A stretch of DNA of 51,774 bases from an uncultured Pseudomonadota bacterium (GTDB lineage: Bacteria; Myxococcota_A; Polyangia; Nannocystales; Nannocystaceae). Below the pieces are notes generated by a model that was given only the letters and a program-made list of their open reading frames with translations, was not told the DNA's origin and searched no databases. Positions 48,437 to 51,774 of this stretch are shown in pieces. Made by a program: the position numbers and the translations under genes. How positions within the stretch are numbered: the stretch's first letter is position 1; each line of letters begins with the position of its first letter. Location: assembly GCA_913061055.1 (NCBI GenBank), contig CAJXVA010000008.1:1-51774 (forward strand), written 5' to 3'.

Positions 48437-49402
48437 TCAGCGAGGCTCAGCGAGCCACGCGAGCAGCTGGGCAGGCAGGGTGGGGGGTGCTTCGCGCGAC
48501 AGCTTCGGCGCGGGCAGTCCCACGTGACCGCCACGCTCCAGCATGACGGTGCGCAGGGAGTCTCCGGCGGCGCCCAGCGACGGCAACACCGCGGGCCCCG
48601 GCACCATGGGATCGAACGGCGAGCCCACGTAGAGCGCGGGGCAGACGAGCTCGCGTAGACGTGGGCCCACGCTCATGCTGCCGTGGTAGTCGGCCACGTC
48701 TGCAAAACCGAAGCGCGGCACGACGACCGTTCGGTCCCAGTCGCGAATCGTACGAACCGCCTCGACCGTCTCCAGCGGGGACGGAACGCGAGGACCGGAT
48801 CCGTGGCGCTGTACGACGGCTCGATACGAGTCCTTGAGCGACCCCAGGACGTGGTGCCGATACGGATACGCGCGGCGTCGGTCGATCGCCCGGCAGGAGG
48901 CTGCAAGGTCGAGCGGGGCGCTCACCGCGACGACGCCCGCGAGTCGGTCGAGCGGCTCGAGGGCGAGGCGGAGCGTCGCATGCCCGCCGAGCGAGACTCC
49001 CACGACGTGGAGGCGTTCATACCCGGCGAGTTCGGGGCTGTGCAGCGCGGCACGGAGGTCCTGAGCGAGGCCAGCGTGATAGACGTCTTCGCCGTCACCA
49101 TCGGCACCGCGCAGGTCGATGCGAAGGCTCGACCAACCCCGGTCCGCCGCGGCCCGTGCGAGCGCGCGGCAGTATCCGCTGTCCGACGAACCTCCGAGCC
49201 CGTGCACGATCAGCACCGCATCTCGGTGGGTTGGCGATCCTGCGTATCGGCCGGAAAGGCGAGCCACCTCGCCGGTGTCGTCGTGGACGTGGTGGGCCCA
49301 GGTCTGCGAGGCGGGCACGTCGACGGGCTGCACCCGGTGGCGAGCATCGGCGAAGATTGTCCAAGCGTGTCCTCCTAGGACACCCGCAATGTGCCGCAGC
49401 AT
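48437..49402 (-). CDS. YheT-like alpha/beta hydrolase
   Basis: A 321-residue alpha/beta-hydrolase: oxyanion and fold signature VLIVHGLGGSSDSGYCRALA, nucleophile GVSLGGH (Ser), acid in SPFDPMV (Asp) and base in RGGHVGL (His). HGLGGSS is characteristic of the YheT/ABHD1-3 branch that act on lipids or acyl esters. ATG at 49400-49402, 3 bp after the lipoprotein gene upstream; operon. Confidence 0.88.
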   Translation of the reverse strand: MLRHIAGVLGGHAWTIFADARHRVQPVDVPASQTWAHHVHDDTGEVARLSGRYAGSPTHRDAVLIVHGLGGSSDSGYCRALARAAADRGWSSLRIDLRGADGDGEDVYHAGLAQDLRAALHSPELAGYERLHVVGVSLGGHATLRLALEPLDRLAGVVAVSAPLDLAASCRAIDRRRAYPYRHHVLGSLKDSYRAVVQRHGSGPRVPSPLETVEAVRTIRDWDRTVVVPRFGFADVADYHGSMSVGPRLRELVCPALYVGSPFDPMVPGPAVLPSLGAAGDSLRTVMLERGGHVGLPAPKLSREAPPTLPAQLLAWLAEPR

Positions 49403-49405
49403 CGG

Positions 49406-50155
49406 CTATTCGATGACCGCGTTGCCGGCTTGCTCGGGGGTGTAGCCACCTTCGACGAGGCCATCGAGGTCACAGTAGACCCACGTCTCACCGCCGTCGC
49501 CGGAGACCCGGGCCGCGTAGTCGTACGTGCCCGAGGCGCCGAACTGCAGGTCACCTTGGTATTCGTCGTTGTCGGGCTGTCCAGCGTCGTTGCCGTTCCA
49601 GCCCACATTCCCCGCTCCCGCGACCCAGGTCCACGCGTCCACGGCGGGGTCGGAGGCGTCGGCGCCGTAGCCGAACTCGACCTGGAGCTGAGCGTCGATA
49701 TCGTTGCCTGGGGTTTGGTCGGTGAGTCCTTCGACGTAGACGCGTGCGTACACGGTCGTCGCGGTGGCCGAGTCTGACTCGATCATCGACGGGAACTGAA
49801 GGTTGCACCACTCGATGTCCCACGTGGCTCCGCCGGTGGTGTCATCGCCGGTCGAGCTCGCGCCCCCGGTGCTCCCGGTGGAGCTCGAGCTGTCGGTGTC
49901 GGACCCGGAGGAAGAGGTGCTGTCGGTGTCGCTGCCGCTGGACGTGTCGGTTCCGGACGTGCTCGACGTGGAGCCGGCGGTGGTGGGGTCCGGCGTCGTG
50001 TCGGTGACCGACGTGACGGGGATCGTCGTCGCGACCTCGTCCGTAGTTGCCGTCTCTTCTCCGGTGGTCCCACTCTGGGCCGGGCCAGTGTCGTCGTCGC
50101 AGGCGGACAGCGCGATCGCGCAGGCGAGCATGGGCAGCCAAGCCTTGCTGTTCAT
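49406..50155 (-). CDS. Lipoprotein with Ser/Thr/Gly/Asp spacer, unknown
   Basis: A 249-residue lipoprotein: start ATG 50153-50155 gives MNSKAWLPMLACAIALSAC with lipobox ALSAC. About 100 residues of Ser, Thr, Gly and Asp low complexity (SSTSGTDTSSGSDTDSTSSS and so on), then a domain with ATWDIEWCNLQFPS, TPGNDIDAQLQVEFGYGADA and a final Gly/Trp-rich sandwich. This spacer style is typical of Nannocystaceae outer-surface proteins. Function unknown. The spacer is encoded by a near-repetitive GTC/GGT/TCG run. Confidence 0.8.
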   Translation of the reverse strand: MNSKAWLPMLACAIALSACDDDTGPAQSGTTGEETATTDEVATTIPVTSVTDTTPDPTTAGSTSSTSGTDTSSGSDTDSTSSSGSDTDSSSSTGSTGGASSTGDDTTGGATWDIEWCNLQFPSMIESDSATATTVYARVYVEGLTDQTPGNDIDAQLQVEFGYGADASDPAVDAWTWVAGAGNVGWNGNDAGQPDNDEYQGDLQFGASGTYDYAARVSGDGGETWVYCDLDGLVEGGYTPEQAGNAVIE

Positions 50156-50364
50156 GAAGTCACGGTACCAGGAGCGATCGACAGCGCGCATAAGATGCGC
50201 CGTTCGTAGCATCGAGTGGGTGCGCGACGTTGGACGCGATTCGGGATCGATGCGGTAGCGGTTCGCCAGAGGTCCTCTGCGGTGTTGCGCCGACGGCTCA
50301 AACGCCTTTTTAGCGTGTCGGGCGCAGCGTTGACCGTCTCTGCGGTTAGCGCTAGAACCCGCCC

Positions 50365-50826
50365 GTGCCGAGCGTGGAACCCGCAGAGCCCTCTGGGCTC
50401 AAGCTTCGCTGGGTCTTGGGTGGAATCGCCATCCTCGCCATCGCGATGGGCGTCGCTGGGTACGCGCAGTTGGTCCGCAGCCGCGATCACTTCGCGGCGA
50501 CGACCACAAAGATGGATGCCCTCGGCAAGACCGTGGACACCGAGGGCTGCATCACCGCCGTCCTCGACTGGCATGCCAACTGCGAGGCCAACAAGCCTCT
50601 GTGTGACAACGGCGTGCCGATGATCATGACCCACTGCCTTCTCGGCCGCGATCGCACCGACACGTGCGAGTCCCTCGACCTCTCGTCCGCCAAGGCCAAA
50701 TGGGTGTTCAACCAGTGCGAGGAGCGAGGGACACCGTGTTCCAATCGCAAAACTTGCGCGTGTGCCAGCGCATACCGAGCTATCGACAGTTTCTGCCGAC
50801 ACGGGCAAGAAGGGGTCGCGCTGTGA
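50365..50826 (+). CDS. Cys-rich membrane-anchored protein coupled to ctaB
   Basis: A 153-residue protein: membrane helix at about 16-36 (WVLGGIAILAIAMGVAGYAQ), then about 100 residues outside the membrane with ten cysteines (EGC, HANCEANKPLC, THC, TCESL, NQCEERGTPC, TCAC, SFC). No family recognised. GTG start at 50365 and TGA at 50824-50826 overlap the ctaB GTG by 4 bp. The tight coupling to heme O synthase suggests a part in cytochrome oxidase or heme handling (inference). No gene is seen in the 209 bp upstream. Confidence 0.7.
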   Translation: MPSVEPAEPSGLKLRWVLGGIAILAIAMGVAGYAQLVRSRDHFAATTTKMDALGKTVDTEGCITAVLDWHANCEANKPLCDNGVPMIMTHCLLGRDRTDTCESLDLSSAKAKWVFNQCEERGTPCSNRKTCACASAYRAIDSFCRHGQEGVAL

Positions 50827-51686
50827 AGACCTCAAGCCGAACCGCCGACCTCGTCGCGCTGACCAAGCCATCGATCACTCGGATGTGCCTGATGATGGCC
50901 GGCGGCGGCATGGCGTTGGCGCCCGGTTCCGTCGACTGGGTGACCGGCGTGTCGACGTTTGTTGGTGTCGGTCTGGCCGTCGGTGGCGCGAACGCGTTCA
51001 ACATGTGGTGGGAGCGGAACACCGACGGGCTGATGTCCCGGACGAAGCGCCGCCCCTTGCCAACGGGCCGGTTGCCTGCGAGCGCAGCGTTCAAGTTTGC
51101 TGCGGCGCTCAGCCTCGCATCGCTCGTCGTGTTGGCGCTGGGCACCAACGTGCTCACGGCTGTCCTTGCCGGCCTCGCGATCTTCAGCTACGTCGCCGTC
51201 TACACGCCGCTCAAGTACAAGACCCCCTCGGCCCTCATCATCGGAGCGATCCCCGGGGCCGCACCGCCGCTGCTGGGTTGGACGGCCATCACGAACAGCA
51301 TCGATCCCCCGGCGATTGTGTTGTTCGCGATCCTGTTGGTGTGGCAGCTGCCGCACTTCATCGCGATCGCGATCTATCGCAAGGCGGAGTACGCACGGGC
51401 CGGCATCAAGGTCGTCCCGCTCGTCCGCGGCGATGCGATCGCCAAGATTCAAGCGGTGGCATGGGTGCTCGTGCTCGTGCCGCTCACCTTGCTGCTCGCA
51501 CCCGTCGGCGGGGCAGGGCTCTTCTACTTTGTCTCGGCCGCGCTGCTGGGTGCCGCGTTCTTGGGCTGGAGCTTCACCGGCCTCGACAACGGTGCCGGCG
51601 CTCGCTGGGCTCGCAATTACTTCCTGGCTTCGCTGGTGTACCTGCCGGCGCTCACGCTGGCGCTCGTGGCCGACGTGTTCCTCTAA
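50823..51686 (+). CDS. ctaB: Protoheme IX farnesyltransferase (heme O synthase)
   Basis: A 287-residue UbiA-family membrane enzyme that adds a farnesyl group to heme B to give heme O for terminal oxidases. Prenyl-diphosphate and heme signature NAFNMWWERNTDGLMSRTKR with RRPLPTGRLP, and the second motif YTPLKYKTPSALIIGAIPGA then PPLLGW; about eight membrane helices. The usual Asp in NDYxDxxxD is Glu or Asn in places but D-x2-M-x-R-T is kept. GTG 50823. The cytochrome oxidase genes it serves are not in the window. Confidence 0.93.
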   Translation: MKTSSRTADLVALTKPSITRMCLMMAGGGMALAPGSVDWVTGVSTFVGVGLAVGGANAFNMWWERNTDGLMSRTKRRPLPTGRLPASAAFKFAAALSLASLVVLALGTNVLTAVLAGLAIFSYVAVYTPLKYKTPSALIIGAIPGAAPPLLGWTAITNSIDPPAIVLFAILLVWQLPHFIAIAIYRKAEYARAGIKVVPLVRGDAIAKIQAVAWVLVLVPLTLLLAPVGGAGLFYFVSAALLGAAFLGWSFTGLDNGAGARWARNYFLASLVYLPALTLALVADVFL

Positions 51687-51724
51687 AGACGCAGTCGCCG
51701 TCCTCCATCGCCCCCCATTCCCAT

Positions 51725-51774
51725 CTGTCTCTTATACACATCTCCGAGCCCACGAGACCTCTCTACATCTCGTA
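51725..51774 (+). other. Illumina Nextera read-2 adapter with i7 index (artefact)
   Basis: Reads the reverse-complement mosaic end (CTGTCTCTTATACACATCT, 51725-51743), the read-2 tail CCGAGCCCACGAGAC (51744-51758), an eight-base index CTCTCTAC (51759-51766) and the start of the P7 sequence (ATCTCGTA). Not genomic. The true genomic sequence ends at 51724; 51687-51724 holds no feature. Confidence 0.99.

Overview
This is a 51.8-kb, high-GC, gene-dense bacterial contig. It looks like a chromosomal piece of a predatory or soil-type deltaproteobacterium in the broad sense (Myxococcota), most plausibly of the Nannocystis/Plesiocystis/Enhygromyxa group. That placement is inferred from style: Cys-rich lipoproteins with long Ser/Thr/Gly/Asp spacers, a Ser/Thr kinase with a TPR tail, a PaaX-like and other one-component regulators, an ECF42-type sigma factor, a cytochrome c-DM13 fusion and many thioredoxin-fold envelope proteins. 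No rRNA, CRISPR array, phage or insertion sequence is visible. Both ends carry intact Illumina Nextera adapter sequence, so the termini are library artefacts.

Layout. 34-5221: the 3' end of a membrane gene, then minus-strand envelope genes (Cys-rich lipoprotein, large protein with a degenerate M48-like protease domain, pilin-like protein, diheme cytochrome c-DM13 lipoprotein). 5320-7586: tandem Usp protein plus NhaD/ArsB-type permease. 7929-10585: small Cys-rich membrane protein, SLC30A9-like cation transporter, Pro/Ala/Glu-rich envelope protein. 10805-11371: beta-carbonic anhydrase. 11458-18888: a six-gene, partly overlapping operon (carotenoid oxygenase, lipocalin-like protein, PaaN-like aldehyde dehydrogenase, thiolase, crotonase, acyl-CoA dehydrogenase) that reads like an oxidative-cleavage to beta-oxidation route. 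19084-20651: ECF42-type sigma factor with its YCII partner. 20795-30076: mixed accessory genes (DUF4336, two SDRs, TfoX-like, desaturase with divergent PaaX-like regulator, PhnA, LOG, receiver protein, AHSA1/ArsR pair, AraC regulator). 30169: tRNA-Asn. 31015-32253: alkylglycerol-monooxygenase-like membrane protein. 32489-37398: polysaccharide export/assembly genes (Wzc-like tyrosine kinase, flippase, ligase/polymerase). 37410-43502: minus-strand run argC, argJ fused to an acetylglutamate-kinase-like domain, argR, then a Ser/Thr kinase. 43670: tRNA-Gly. 43923-48414: four coupled genes with five DsbA-like domains plus one TlpA-like domain. 48437-50155: hydrolase and lipoprotein. 50365-51686: Cys-rich membrane protein coupled to heme O synthase.

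Most interesting points. (1) ArgJ carries a C-terminal amino-acid-kinase domain that has lost the ATP- and substrate-binding motifs but keeps the C-terminal segment characteristic of arginine-responsive acetylglutamate kinases and synthases; it could be an arginine sensor fused to the acetyl-recycling enzyme. (2) The tandem-DsbA operon. (3) The carotenoid oxygenase/PaaN/beta-oxidation operon. (4) A 74-bp hairpin repeat in inverted copies, both at convergent gene junctions; the only other long convergent gap in the interior of the window, apart from a short one near the left end, is also packed with hairpins. All functions are inferred by reading the sequence; no database search was run.
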